Notes: generated from the sequence alone by a model not told the origin. A DNA stretch of 64,000 nucleotides from Meandrina meandrites (GCA_963693305.1 OY855905.1:46065395-46129394), one strand, 5' to 3'; shown: positions 33,409-45,621, counted from the stretch's first letter. A program made the numbers and translations.

Positions 33409-34329
33409 ATAACGTAAAGCCTGAGTACTAGAAAACTCACTACGTTTCGCCTCCGACGAGACATTAAACATTTTGTTGCGTTTGGATGTATGTTTGATGA
33501 AGTCATCAATGCCATAGTTACCGTTAGCCGATCCTTGGTGTCAATACATAATTAAATCTCACACTTGCGAAAAAGCTTTTTTCGTCCGTATCCCGAAAAT
33601 AAAAATTGAAGTAATTGTACGCACGTTTTAAGTTCGTTTACAGCCACCTTTCAGTAGATTTAGCTGAAACTTTGCTGAAAAGGTCCCAAAAAGCTGCTCT
33701 ACGAAAGAATGTCTCCGATTTTTGAGTTTCGACCTGGTTAAAAAGTCATGGCTTTGTTCGTTAAAGGATATCACAAGCTTTCGAACTTCAAAATTTAGGG
33801 TGGTATAAAAAGAAAACAAAGCGTTTGATATCTTTGAGAAATAGGAGACAGCCTTTTAAAGGGCCATTTGTATGGAATCGTTTGCGATGTTGAACATGTT
33901 GCGGCGATAATCGAGGCTTGTAAACGAATTTGACAAAGACGAAAGGGTAAATATCGCTTCGCAACGCAAAATATCAAAAACTTTTATTTTTTCGAAAAAA
34001 GAAAAACGTAATCGAGTTCCTCATTTAAAGCAACGAAACGTATTAACGTGGGAATGGCAATTGAGGTATACTGATACCTTAACTATGATGAGGGAGCCAA
34101 TGAGGGAGGTAGTGGGGGAGGTGAGGGTTAATCTTAATATTATTATCAGTAGGGGAAGGGGTGGTGTTGAAATTAGTTTTTGCTTAGTGAGAGGGGAGGG
34201 GGCGGGGGCTGCGGCTGAATTTTGAGCCATATTTTACCTATTTCCAAATCTCCCCCTTTCCCCTCCAGGTACCTATTGCACAGTTCCTAAGTTCACTATG
34301 GTAAACTTCTTACTTGTTCTCTTCTATAG
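33409..34329. other. Intron end before lectin exon 3
   Basis: No gene seen. A purine-rich stretch (GGGGGAGG, GAGGGGAGGGGGCGGGGG; about 34090-34215) precedes the splice site. Confidence 0.4.
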
Positions 34330-34546
34330 TATGTGTGGATCGGTTTAAATGACATTGAACACGAAGGGACATTTACATGGGAAGTGGATAAAAGCTCCAC
34401 CAATTTCATCAATTGGGCATCCGGAGAGCCTAATAACGACTACAACCAGGACTGCGCGACGGTGGGAGCTAAAATATTATTTGGTCGGTGGGATGATAAT
34501 CAGTGTTATAAGTCGTTTTTGTACATCTGTGAGAAACCAGCCAAAG
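34330..34546 (+). CDS. C-type lectin domain, exon b
   Basis: The exon opens after CTATAG in phase 0 with YVWIGLND, the WIGL strand of the CTLD, and ends ...CEKPAK in phase 1 before G|GTAAGT. It contains the long-loop motif EPN (GEPNNDYNQDC), usually linked with mannose-type sugar binding, and W-D-D-N before the next cysteine (the WND calcium-site position). The last core cysteines are in NQCYKS and YICEK. With exon a it completes six cysteines and all usual calcium-site motifs, so sugar binding is plausible. Phase 1 at its end matches all LU exons downstream. No stop codon or 3' UTR was found directly after it. Confidence 0.88.
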
Positions 34547-34679
34547 GTAAGTGCAAACATGTTGTTTCTGCTCTTGAGAGGCCATAATAAGTAAAGTGTA
34601 ATTTTTAACAAAGCAGAAAAAAACTTTTTAAGCCTAAAGTATGATATAAATTATGTTTTTCGCCTGAAAAAAAAATCAT

Positions 34680-34900
34680 TTCATTTATTTCGCGGTTCAT
34701 ATGTCATTCATATATTCACTATGTCATCTACTCCATATGCGGGACATTAGGACCTACAATTGACCTGCTCCCAACATATGAAGACTTCATAGCTCAGTTG
34801 ATAGAGCATCGCACCGGTATCACGGATTGTAGCCTTGAATTTTTTCAGGAGAAAAAAAAAATGCAATTGCTTAAATTGCTTTCACACTGCGAAGATCATT
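34680..34900 (+). repeat. Degenerate tRNA-bearing repeat copy
   Basis: The order of blocks is the same as in the 35262-35880 units (CATATATTCA, CAATTGACCT, tRNA start, CAGGA, GCTTAAAT), but with many substitutions and a deletion. Confidence 0.7.
34783..34836 (+). pseudogene. tRNA-Thr-like pseudogene
   Basis: The D arm and anticodon arm match the repeat-borne tRNA (CTCAGTTGATAGAGCATCGC), but the T arm and part of the variable loop are deleted. Confidence 0.75.
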
Positions 34901-35261
34901 TCTTTCATTTCAATAAGTAAAGAATTCGAAGAGTGTTTTTAGGATTATTCGTTTTATCGTTATGCTTAGGAGCACCGTTAATTACACGAAGTAGGAATCT
35001 TGAGCTCGTCAGCCTAAAAGCTTCGGTTATCGCCACACTGTTTTGGCGTGGGGACACTATCTTTGGTTCGTGGATTAACGCCAGCTGTACTCAATTGTAT
35101 TTTTTATTGCCAGAAATTAAGGACTTTTCGTGTCCGCGATTTTAGGGGTCTCAAGGTTGAAATTTGCTAGCTGGCGGCGTTCAGAGTAACGTTCAGTGTA
35201 TTTAAGCAACCTCTGTTGAATAGATCTTTTCCCAAAGCCAAGCCAAAAACAACAACAATTC
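34901..35261. other. Spacer between tRNA repeats
   Basis: No gene or structured repeat recognised. Confidence 0.35.
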
Positions 35262-35413
35262 CAATTGCTTAAAATTGGAAATTCACTGCGAAGATCACAT
35301 ATCACCTTCATATATATCCGCAGTTCATATATGAATCATTTCATATACATTACATCATTTCACTCCTTTCACGGGGAAATATGAACTCACAATTGACCTC
35401 GCTCCCAATGTGT

Positions 35414-35452
35414 GGCTTCATAGCTCAGTTGGTAGAGCATCGCACCGGTATC

Positions 35453-35486
<34 letters not shown>
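35414..35486 (+). tRNA. tRNA-Thr-like (GGT), array unit 1
   Basis: Complete 73-base cloverleaf identical in design to 12381-12453, with C33 and an A31-C39 mismatch. A and B boxes are intact, and a long T run follows. Confidence 0.65.
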
Positions 35487-35674
35487 CGACTTTTTTTTTT
35501 TTTTTTTCAGGCTTCTTTATTCCAATTGCTTAAAATTGGAAATTCACTGCGAAGATCACATATCACCTTCATATATATCTGCAGTTTATATATGAAACAT
35601 TTCATATACATTACATCATTTCACTCCTTTCACGGGAAAATATGAACTCACAATTGACCTCGCTCCCAATGTGT

Positions 35675-35713
35675 GGCTTCATAGCTCAGTTGGTAGAGCA
35701 TCGCGCCGGTATC

Positions 35714-35747
<34 letters not shown>
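35675..35747 (+). tRNA. tRNA-Thr-like (GGT), array unit 2
   Basis: As the neighbour at 35414, but the stem reads TCGCG instead of TCGCA. Position 31 therefore pairs with C39 and the anticodon stem is complete. It still has C33. Confidence 0.65.
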
Positions 35748-35880
35748 TGATTTTTTTTTTCAGGCTTCTTTATTCCAATTGCTTAAAATTGGAAATTCAC
35801 TGCGAAGATCACATATCACCTTCATATATATCTGCAGTTCATATATGAATCATTTCAAATACATTACATCAAAAAAAAAA

Positions 35881-37279
35881 AAAAAAAACAGGTGGGTAGT
35901 TAACAGGCGGGACAAACACAAATCTGAGAAAAAGTCACAAGAAAAAGTCATTGGCAGCGGTGCTCCCCCGCGCGCGGAGCATCCATAGCTATAGAAGTTT
36001 AATAGTAGACCCATCAAGCCGAGAAAATTTGGCTATGATGTCATGTCCGTCCCACTGGGGACGAGTTTGCCTTTGCCCTTGATTTGGAGTCCTTCCTTAC
36101 GCAAAAAGTCAAACAAATACATTTTCGAGTTAACTTACTTGTCGTAGAAATTTGTAAGAGCACTGCAATACTCCAGAGATTTCTTTATTATTGTTAAAAT
36201 AATGATCTAGACAATTCACTAGAACTTAAACGTAGCAATTGTATGAAAAGGCGGCAAAATCGTTGGCACATTGTTCGCTTTTTAGGTTGGATGAAAGATG
36301 TGAAGAAACCGTGCTGCATAACATAGATCTTCTTGAATATTTTGCGCTCTATTTACTCATCTACATCATGGAAATTATTTAGGATAACCTCTTAACGTTA
36401 AGATCGGAAATACTTGCCGACCTGAACTTGATATATCGGACTACAAGTCAAAAAGAAAGAAAAAAAGTCAAAAAGAAAGAGACTTTAAGCCGACTGTCTA
36501 CGGTTCCTGCGGCTGACCAAGGCTGGAAAATCATTTGAGCTGAAATAAAAGAGAGCTCAGAGCCGATCAAGTTCACTGAGGTGAAGGATAAAAGACTGTT
36601 AAAAGCTACACCGATAGAAAGGAAAGAGATTGATCTTTGTGATAATTCATATGATGTATATATCGGTGGTGTTGGAGTAAGCTTATAACGGAACTGCCGT
36701 GTTCGTCTTCGATATTATTGGGCTGGTTTGAAAGTTCTGCCCGGCAGAATTTTCAAGCCTTCTCAAAACTTGAGGTAGCATACGTAAATGTGTACACTAA
36801 ACTTAAGTCTAATTTTATTGTGAAAATCTGTTTATACTTCATTTATGAATGAATTCTAAGTTGTGTCAGTTTTCAGATCTTCAATTTCGATTCAAATTTT
36901 GTGTTTTAGATAGTGGAGTTAACTGCGACGTTAATTGTTGGATTTTGAGGTGAATATTACAGGTGATTTTGAGTTGATATTAAATTATTCAACTTCACAT
37001 TTCGCCTTTGCAAATTACAGAGAGCACTTACAGAAGTCAACAAACAAGTCAAAACAAAAACAAGTAAAACTACTCAGTGATACTGCACGCCGAAATATAT
37101 TTAAGGATTGGTATATGTAGTACGACTATATGCTGTCTAATTCGGAAATATTTGGATAAAAAATTTCCAGGTCAGCCAAAATTGGACGAGGCCGTAGGCC
37201 AAGTCCAATTTGGTTGTTAGAGAAGTTTTTTTAATCTAGTTATTTCCAAATTGGGCACGCATTTAGTCTTATTAATTAT
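35881..37279. other. Non-coding stretch
   Basis: No gene recognised. A GTCAAAAAGAAAGA duplication lies at 36448-36480. A short hairpin lies at 37176-37212 (CCAAAATTGGAC with GTCCAATTTGG). Confidence 0.4.
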
Positions 37280-38829
37280 ATATTCGATGACCTCATCGCT
37301 GACTAGTGACGCGACCCACTTCAGTACATTAGATCTGTCCTCAGGAAACCACCAGGCCGAGTTAGCTCCAGAAAGGCGTTATGTCACAACGTTCAGTATA
37401 CATGTCGGTCTAAGGAGATGAAAGCGTCTGCAATTTGGTATTAATGCAACATCCGAAATCTTCCAAGAAGGAATAAGAGAGGTCCTTACTGACCTACCTG
37501 GATGTAAAAACATTTCAGATGACATCAATGACATAGTATTCGGGAAAGGTCAAGAAGAGCATGACAAGAACCTCTGTAGTGTTCTTCAGACAAAGACAAG
37601 TGCGAGTTCTCCAAGACTGAAATCAAGTTCTATGACCCAGTCAACGTTGAGGCAATCCACAAGGCAAGACCTCCTCAGAACTCTAGTGAATTGAAGTCTC
37701 TGCTTGGCATGGCGCAGTAGGTATCTCGATTCATACCAAATTATGCCACAATCACCACCCCTCTGCGCCTGCTGACACGACAGGACACGCCCTGGAAATG
37801 GGAGCAAGAAGAACAAAGAGCATAGGACAAGCTGAAAGGAGCCCTTCATTAGGTGGTCTTATTTCGATCCAAGAAAGAAGACCGAAATCATTGTTGATGC
37901 AAGTCCAGTTGGTCTTGGTGGTTTACTTGTGCAGGAAGGCAGAGTTCTTAGTTATGGAAGTCGTGCCCTGAGTGATGTTGAAAGCCGCACTCCCAAACAG
38001 AGAGAGATGCTTGCAGTAGTATGGGGAGTGGAACACGTTCATCTGTACGTTTATGGTACCCTGTTCTCTGTCATCACTGATCACAAGCCCCTCACTGGCA
38101 TCTTCAAGAACCACAATCAAACTTCAGCGCGAATTGAAAGGTGGAAACTTCGACTCATGCCCTATGATTGTCAGCTTATCTATCGACCTGGAAGAGACGC
38201 AGACAACCCTGCCGATTTCATGAGGCGGCATCCCAGTTCCACAGTACCAGAAGAACAAAATCTCCCTGAAGATTATGTCAACTATGTATGCTCTATTGCT
38301 GTACCAAAAGCAATGACACTTGAAGAATTCAAACAAGAAACCAAACATAATGCAGAGATGCAAGCTGTCATCAAAGCTGTAGAAACTGACCAGTGGAGTA
38401 ACCAATAAGTCAAAAACTACAAGAAAATCAAAGATGAACTATCAGTGTTCAATGGACTAGTGCTGAGAAGAAACAGAATTGTCATACTATCTACTCTCCG
38501 AAGTAAAGCAGTAGACTTGGCACATGGAGGTCACCAGGGAAATCTGAAGACAAAGCAACTGATTAGAGACAAAGTGTGGTTCCCAGGAATCGACAAGCTA
38601 GCAGAAGAGAAGGTCAAAAACTGTGTGAAATTCTTCTCAATTTAAAGTTATTCCCAAGAATATTGCAGAGCGCCAAGAGAGTTGTGAAAAGAAAGATGAA
38701 GAAAAGACACCAGGAATGGAGAAAAACCCTCCAGAAACCAAGGAAGACATTCCGCTGAGACGATCCACGAGGCAGATCAAACCTCATGTCAGATTCTCAG
38801 ACTATGTACAAGTCATTTATGTCAAATAG
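37280..38829 (+). mobile_element. Ty3/gypsy pol remnant lacking the integrase core
   Basis: The order of pieces is RT (FSTLDLSSGNHQ near 37320, catalytic box degraded to ISDDIND near 37515), RNase H (37929-38408: YGSRALSD, TPKQREMLAVVWG, TDHKPLTGIF, GRDADNPADF), the integrase zinc-binding region (38445-38640: HGGHQGNLKTKQLIRDKVWFPG), then a jump to the polyprotein tail (LRRSTRQIKP...SDYVQ, ending at TAG 38829). The DDE core of integrase, about 150 codons, is deleted. Frameshifts and stops occur throughout the RT. Gag and protease are absent. Confidence 0.85.
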
Positions 38830-39055
38830 GATGGAGTAAGGAACGTGTCTGATACTTTTGTTTATTTTTAAGGAAATTGACATTTGCAAACTGTTCTCTT
38901 CAAAGAAAGAGCTCTCAGATGAACATTGATTATTGAACTTGATTTTTTAACAGTAATTATCGAATTTAATCGTTGAAAATTGTTGTTTTTGTTACCTAAG
39001 AATGTTTATCTATTGAAAGAGCTGTTACTCATGATATTTTTTATTTTGTTATCCG

Positions 39056-39260
39056 AAAAAGAGGAGGGATGTAATGTCGTTAATTACCAATGAGTTTATT
39101 AGGTCACGTGACTAGAGAATGAAATTACAGAATGAGTTTGATATGAAGGCATGGCGTTGTGTTTAATTTAACCCCGTTGAAAACTCTCCCCACACTCAGC
39201 CATTCATTCACAATAGCACACTATTCAACTTCGGCTCTAATATTTAAAATTGGATCAAGA
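39056..39260 (+). mobile_element. Polypurine tract and start of 3' LTR of that gypsy remnant
   Basis: AAAAAGAGGAGGGA ends at 39069 and is followed by TGTAATGTCG, the usual polypurine tract/LTR border. The LTR cannot be closed because no partner LTR is present and LINE sequence starts soon after. Confidence 0.55.
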
Positions 39261-39289
39261 TTTTTTATAATAATGAGACAAGTTGTGTC

Positions 39290-40010
39290 TAAATAACGGC
39301 CACGCCTCCGATTTCTTCAACCCGCAGCGAGGAGTCAGGCAAGGTTGTCCACTATCCGGCTTCCTTTTCGTTCTCGGTAGAACTCTTTGCCAGAGCTTTA
39401 GAGAAAAATCCCTCTATAAAGGGCATTCAAGTCAACAAGCACGAACTAAAATTGAGTAAATATGCTGACGACACAACGGTATTTGTCCCTGATCTCAACT
39501 CTGTAACGAGTCTGCTAAGCCTTTAAAACCAATTTAAAAAGTGTTCTGGATTAGAAATCACCACCACTACAACCGAAGCAATGTGGCTTGGGGAATGGAA
39601 AGGCAACTCAGATACGCCTTTCGGTTTTAAATGGTCAAAAGAACCTCTCGGTGCTCTCGGCGTCTTTGCTCTTACAACCAAAAGAGCGCCGAAAAACTAA
39701 ACTTCGGCGCAAAGATACTTAACCTGAAAAAAAAAAAACGCTAAACACTTGGCAACGACGAAATCTAGCGCTTTACGGAAACATTAATGTGTTAAAACAC
39801 TTGGACTTTAAAGCTAATTTACTCAGCGACCGTATTGACCGTCCCAGAGCACTACATCCAAGAAATAGGTAAACTAATCTTTAACTTTATCTGGGCGGCG
39901 AAACCGCCAAAAATCAAAATGAAAAAATAGAGGACTAAAAATGTGTGATTTCAAAATCATGGAAAAAGCGCTTAAGAGCGGGCTTCCGTAAATATCGCCT
40001 GGAGGAGTGC
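39290..40010 (+). mobile_element. L1/Tx1-like LINE reverse transcriptase fragment (decayed)
   Basis: RT motifs are readable across shifting frames: GVRQGCPLSGFLF near 39330, then LKLSKYADDTTVFVPDLN near 39450-39495 (catalytic box YADD), and later IGKLIFNFIW near 39865. Stops and frameshifts are frequent. The rest up to about 40860 may be the same element but is too worn to read. Confidence 0.75.
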
Positions 40011-41075
40011 AGTTTGAAAAAAATTAAAAATTCTCAAACTTGGCCAGAATGTAGGTCTAGTGGAACTATTTATAAAAAAATACTTTAAGTTCGATCAGAT
40101 TTTTATTTTACGCGAACGGCGACGATGACAGTTTGAAAGCTCTAACAAGGGGTGCATACAACACATGACTTAAAAATTTACCAAAAATAAACGAAAAGGC
40201 ACAGCCAAACAATTAATACATCATTGAAGAGAAGACATACTGCGTAACATTTTATATGGTTAAATGAACAATTTGACTCAAAACATAATATTTTCAAGAT
40301 TTTTAATTTTTCGGCTTATTTTGCCGATTTCAACACGGCAAGAATGGCAAAATTGAGAGCGAAAAAACTCAACTTGGTACATGAGCCGGTGCTATAAAAA
40401 TATATCCCAACGAAAGAGCAAAATTTCGTCTTCCAATATATGCAATAAAATTTTTAGGCTACTGAAACAATATTTCAATGTTTCAATATAAAGTGATTCA
40501 CAACGTCCTTATCACCCGTGCTACAATCTATTGCGACGCCTTATCATAAAAAGCTACATGCAACTCTACACAAAAACAAACTCTACACCACTTACTACTA
40601 AATTGTGTCATTACACATATCATTAAACATAAAGTTAACCACTAGCCAAATACTTTATGGCTGGCATGACAAGACGAAGCATTGGTAGGCTCTAAATTAC
40701 TGTTTACTAATCCATAAAATTAATATTGCATTTTCTGCTCAAGCCTCCGCGGAGATTAATTAAATTTCCAAAGCTTTCTTCTGATTTTACTAGAAATTCT
40801 CAAAGAAGGCTTGGCTTGGCTAAAGAGGGAGGCTTGGCTAAATCTATTTAATAAGTTATGTGCAGAAATAGAGTTATTTTGCAGCAGAGACCAATGCAAC
40901 TTGGCAGACTAATAGTTCTACAGGTGACACACTTACAGCTATACTAAAATTATGTTACCACGGCAACTCACTTTTTCCAGTCTCCACCAATCTGTTTTCA
41001 ATATATTTAAGTAATTTTCAGATCGAAAAACATGAAAACAGGCCAAGATATCTGTCAATATCCATTTATAGGTTT
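40011..41075. other. Worn sequence, probably LINE tail, then unassigned
   Basis: No intact frame. AT-rich. It lies between the LINE fragment and the gypsy LTR. Confidence 0.4.
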
Positions 41076-41080
41076 GGCAG

Positions 41081-41203
41081 TGTTGTAACCGGACAGTTAT
41101 CGAAATACACAGGTCGGAAACACAACTCACTTCTTTAATCTAAACCATCAAGCAGCACGTGTAACTGCCCATGCGCAGTCCTAGCAATACCTACTATATA
41201 ACA
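41081..41203 (-). mobile_element. 3' LTR of Ty3/gypsy element
   Basis: About 120 bases, TGTTGTAACCGG to TATATAACA, matching the copy at 45622-45740 with scattered changes. On the minus strand it is preceded by a polypurine tract (GAAGGGGGAGA). GGCAG to its left and GCCAG right of the other LTR may be the 5-bp target duplication with one change. Confidence 0.85.
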
Positions 41204-41260
41204 TCTCCCCCTTCAAATGGAACAGTTTCTTTTCTATTACATAACAGTTAAGCAATGTCA

Positions 41261-42430
41261 TCATTTCAACTCATAGTCTTTCAAGTGACTTGGCAGTCCA
41301 CGATTTACCCTAATATGGTAACGTCGTTCAGAACAAGGGGGAGTAGCAGCCTTGTCTGAGTATCTTGGCTTCTTTAAGAAAGCATTTGTATCGGGAGTTT
41401 CTGACAGCAAAGCAGGAGGAAATCTAGTAGCATTGTCATTGTCTGTAATAGAACAAGAAACACTAGGTAAAGGACTTTCAGAATGGTCGCTAGTACTGGT
41501 CAACTGTAACTCATCTGAAGTGGCTTTACGAGAGCCTGAGGTAAGTGGGACAACGTCATCAGAAAATTTCCAGGGGGAGCCAATTGTATTGGCATAGAGT
41601 GACCTTTAATTGATGGGCTGTTTGAGGGGTCAACATCAACAGCTCGGCTCAAAAGTTGGTTCACATGTCGTTTCCACATATTGCCTGACACTTCAACCAT
41701 ACAGTGTCGAGAACCAAGTACCTCAGTGATGACCGCAGCCATCCACTTTTCCCCCTTCCCATAGTTTCTGACCAGTATTGGATCCCCTGCATGCAACTGG
41801 CATAGACCTCTGTGTGCAGTGGGACTAACCATTGTACTGTACTGTCGAGCTTCAACATGCTTCTCAACTGAAGGAATCAGGAAATCGAGGCGAGTGCGCA
41901 ATCTCCTTCCCAGAAGCAGTTAAGAGGGAGGTTCGCCTTTGGGGGAATGGGGTGTGTTTCGATGAACAAGTAAGTACTTGGCAATTTGAGCAGACACATC
42001 TGTGTGAGTAAGGTAGGCTTGTTTAATTGTTGACTGGACAACACGTTCGGCCCGACCATTTGTGGAGGGTTTCTACGCTGCTGAAGTACGATGTAAAATT
42101 CCATTGTTAGCACAAAACTTCTCAAATTCTCTCGAAGTGAACTGTGAACCATTGTCGGAAACAAGAATTTCAGGCAATCTGTGCCTGCTGAATATGTCAC
42201 GCAATGCAGTAATATTTGTCATTTTGACCACCTTTGGGGATTTGCTGCATGCATCAACGACAACCATATACATAAGTCCAGAGATCGGTCCTGCGAAATC
42301 GACATGAATGCGAGACCAAGGCCGTGCTGGAAAAATCCATGGGTTGATTTGAGCTGTAGGAGGTGCTGATCTTATGGATTAACAAGCATTGCATGAAGAA
42401 ACCGTTCTTTCAATGTGGGAATTTATATTG
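41261..42430 (-). mobile_element. Gypsy integrase and C-terminal tail (broken)
   Basis: Frames at 42273-42073 and 42200-41877 carry the integrase core (VVVDACSKSPKVVKM, then VSDNGSQFTS with the second catalytic Asp). The frame at 41901-41500 carries the C-terminal domain (GDPILVRNYG...W.AAVITEVLGSRHCMVEV). The last frame, 41503-41261, is the Ser/Pro-rich tail ending RVNRGLPSHLKDYELK. At least three frame breaks are present. Confidence 0.85.
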
Positions 42431-42435
42431 GGCCA

Positions 42436-43886
42436 TCATACATATAATCTTGCCAGTGCTTTCATTAGAGAAATTCCTGGATGTGTTTCATGGAGTTCAT
42501 ACAAGACTTTCTCTTGAAGGAAAGGTGGTACAACAACCCGAGTACCCCACAATATACAGCCATGTTGGGTTGTCAGTTCATCTCGTTTATTTTTGAACGA
42601 GACCATTGTGGGGTCTACTACACTTGGCCATCCACTGATGACATAACTGTACACTTTGGATGAGACGGGATCAACTTGGGTTTCTCTTTTGATCATGTGA
42701 CTGGTCACATGTTCTAAGAAAAAGCACTCGATATTTTCACATCTGGGTGACCATGTCTGTGGCAAAGGAAGACGTGACATGCCGTCTGCATCAGCATGTG
42801 CTACAGTATTGCGGTACTCAATTTTGTAATTGTATGATGCCAGGATGAGTGCCCATCTTTGAAGTCGAGCTGCCGCATGAGCAGCAACTGGCCGTTGTGG
42901 TCCAAAGAGGGTCAGCAGAGGCCGATGATCTGTTAAACTTGTGAAGGAGCGACCATACAAGTACTGACGAAATCGCTTTAACCCGAAAATGATGCTAAAT
43001 GCCTCTTTTTCTAACTGAGAGTAGTTTTGTTGGGCTTGTGTAAGGGTACAAGAGGCAAAGGCAACAGGCCGAAATTGTCCATCTATCTGATGAGACAGAA
43101 CTGCTCCAGCACCATATGATGAAGTATCACATGATAGGTAAGGGGGAAGCGTATCATCATAATGTACTAAAGTTTGTGAGTTAAGTATCAGTTCCTTAGC
43201 GTAAACAAAATGCATCTTCATCAACTGTAGACCATTTCCAGGGTGTGCTCTTCTTTAATAGGAAATTTAGGGGTGCCAGGACTGTGGATTGATGTGGCAT
43301 GAATCGCGAATAGAACATTAAGAGTCCCAGAAAGGACTTCAAGGCAGCAACATCTTTAGGCCATGGGGCATCACGGATCGTTGTAAGTGTATCTTCAGTG
43401 GGATGTGAGCCCTCACCATCTATCTTATGACCAAGGTAAACCACTGAAGACTGAAGGAATTTTCAATTTGTCTTGTTCAGTCTGAAGCCAGCCTGAGGAA
43501 GTCGCTTCAAAACTAAGCAGAGCGTGTGTAGATGATCTTCTTGATCAGCTCCTGCCACCAGAATGTCATCAAGTCGACTGACTGCCTTCGGAATGTCAGA
43601 CAGTAAGTTGTCCATAATTCTCTGAAAAATGGCTGGACCTGAATGTATGCCATTTGGCAACCTCTTAAATGCAAATAATCCAATGTGAGTATTGACAGTG
43701 AGATATGGCTGTGATTCCTTTGCAACTGGTATCTGGTGATAAGCTTGTTTCATATCCAGGACACTAAACACGGTTCATCCCCTCAAGGCTGAATGCATGT
43801 CCTCAATCTGAGGCATAGGATAGGTTTCTACATTAGCACATGCATTGAATGTTACACTGAAATCTCCACATACACGGACTTCGTCA

Positions 43887-43965
<79 letters not shown>

Positions 43966-44370
43966 TCCAACCACAACGATTGGTGCCGCATGGACAGCAG
44001 AAGTTACTTTTCAATTACTCCATCCTTCTCCATTTTCAGCAATGTGCTCTCCACTATTGACTGCAGGGCATAAGGAATTGGCTTAGCTTTGTAGAATTTA
44101 GCCTCTTTACTTCCATTTAATACGACAGGTGTGCCCGTGTAGCATCCAAGTTGACTTTGAAATTCCTGTATTGTTCAAGGACAGAGTCCAACGTATGGTT
44201 TCCTGTGGAATCTGGAACTGAAGAAGCAGGTGAAGACAAGGGGCCAATGTGATGTAACCCTGGCAGGTTTTTCCAATCCAAGTGAACATCCATGAGCCAG
44301 TTTCGACCAAATAAAGCAGACGATCCCTCCCGTATAATAAGCAAAGGTAATGACTACTGTGATCCAGAAT
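42436..44370 (-). mobile_element. Gypsy reverse transcriptase and RNase H (broken)
   Basis: RT frames: 44014-43775 (DVRVCGDFSVTFN), 43771-43463 (MFSVLDMKQAYHQIPV, motif A; RLDDILVAG, catalytic box), 43444-43196 (YLGHKIDGEG...FLGL). RNase H follows in the 262-codon frame 43224-42436 (LSCDTSSYGAGAVLSH, EKEAFSIIFGLKRFRQYLYGR, TDHRPLLTLFG, HADADGMSRLP). The integrase zinc-binding part (HETHPGISLMKALAR) ends the frame. Breaks separate all parts. A CTTT microsatellite interrupts the RT near 43890-43967. Confidence 0.9.
43886..43967. repeat. CTTT microsatellite inside the RT gene
   Basis: About 20 CTTT units. On the coding strand they read as lysine/glutamate/arginine repeats between two RT segments. 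The expansion arose at a lysine-rich coding spot. Confidence 0.95.
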
Positions 44371-44379
44371 GTTCAACAT

Positions 44380-45500
44380 TTACAAATGCTTCCCTGAGGG
44401 ATGCACAGTTTCACGTGTGTAGGTTTTCAACATCACATTGGTAGGTCTGGAAGTAACATCAGGGCAAACTTCGTTTATCAAACAAAGTGGTGCAAGAGAC
44501 AAAGCACTCCCAGTATCTAACTGCATAAAACAATCATTGTTCTCAATCTTCAATGGCACAGACCTAGACATAGCATAAACATCATACACCACGTACAACT
44601 CTTCTTGTTCGTGGACCGGACCTGTTCTTCGGGAAACCTCTTCTTCAATACACATGGAATTAACTCCACTCTTCTTACAAACTAGAGCAATGTGTCCGCT
44701 TCCATTGTAGTTGTGGCACACAGTATTCCTGAATTTGCATTTAGATCTGATATGGTCAGAGTTACACCTGAGAAACAAGTGTAGGAGGTCGACTGAGGTG
44801 GTGATCTAGGAGATGACCCTTGACGAGCAGCTGGTGGTAAGGGTGTAGGTGCACTTGAATTTCGACGAGAAGGAAGAACAGGTGGAGCATCCTTGGTGAC
44901 CGCATGCACTGGTTGAGACAATTGCTGTTGTACTTGCATGGATTCTTTGGCTGCTATCCCATCAGCAATAGCCACTTCCGTGGCTTGTTGGAAAATGCGA
45001 TCTTCACTTAAAAGTTTTTTTACGAGTAGCTTGATTGCGAATGGCACATTCAACTAGTCGCGAAGCGAACGATTTAAAAACTCACGGAAATTACAACTTG
45101 AGGCAAGATGTCGTAAACGAGCACTGTACACAGAAACAATTTCGTTCTCTTCTTGAAAACAACGGTGAAATCGGTAGGATTCTGCAACTCCTAATCGCTT
45201 AGGCTTGAAGTGTCGCTCAAGTAATTCATGTAATTGTTCAAATGTCTTGTCCCTTGGATTTTCGGGACTGCACAAATCTCGAAGTGTTCCGTATGTTTTC
45301 TTGCCGATAACGGAAATCATCACTGCGACCTTTTTCTTGTTCGCCGCTACTTTAACAGCCTCGGAAGCATCAGAAGGATAATAGCCAATACTATTCGCAA
45401 CGAAATACTGTTCAAGTCTTTCATGATTAGCTGTAAAAGTCTCTGTAGAAAAGTATTTAACTCCCCAATGGAATCAACTAGGGGCGAAGCCATGGCGGCC
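44380..45500 (-). mobile_element. Gypsy gag and protease (broken)
   Basis: Gag begins near 45490 (MASPLVDSIGE), is shifted within 30 codons, and resumes at 45323 (YGTLRDLCSPENPRDKTF...HFKPKRLGVAESYRFH). A proline-rich region follows (44682-45053). Then come two worn zinc knuckles (44778 on: FLRCNSDHIRSKC, CHNYNGSGHIALVC; each has lost one cysteine), then the aspartic protease motif LDTGSA near 44520. Upstream sequence to 45583 is leader, although open. The first 200 bases of this gene are part of the 5.5-kb duplication. Confidence 0.85.
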
Positions 45501-45621
45501 GAACAGAAAGTAAACACGAAAGCAACCACATGCACGGAAAACTGAAAGGCACAGAAGAACTTTGCAAATTTCAAAATCGCCAAGAAGACAAAAACACATT
45601 ACTGGAGAATCCCATCCTCGT

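Larger units (their letters stand above)
35262..35880 (+). mobile_element. Tandem tRNA-bearing repeat, 261-bp period
   Basis: Units run from CCAATTGCTTAAAATTGG through CACTGCGAAGATCACATATC and TCATTTCACTCCTTTCACGG to the tRNA body, a T run and CAGGCTTCTTTATT. The two tRNA starts are 261 bases apart. The array ends in an A tract at about 35870-35889. It is the same family as at 11800-12530. Confidence 0.85.

Noticed and set aside
35642..35848. Frames reading IAQLVEHRTGIAEVTGSN (also at 11821-12036 and 12276-12638)
   Set aside because: This is the translation of the tRNA body, a well-known artefact in automatic annotation, not a protein gene.
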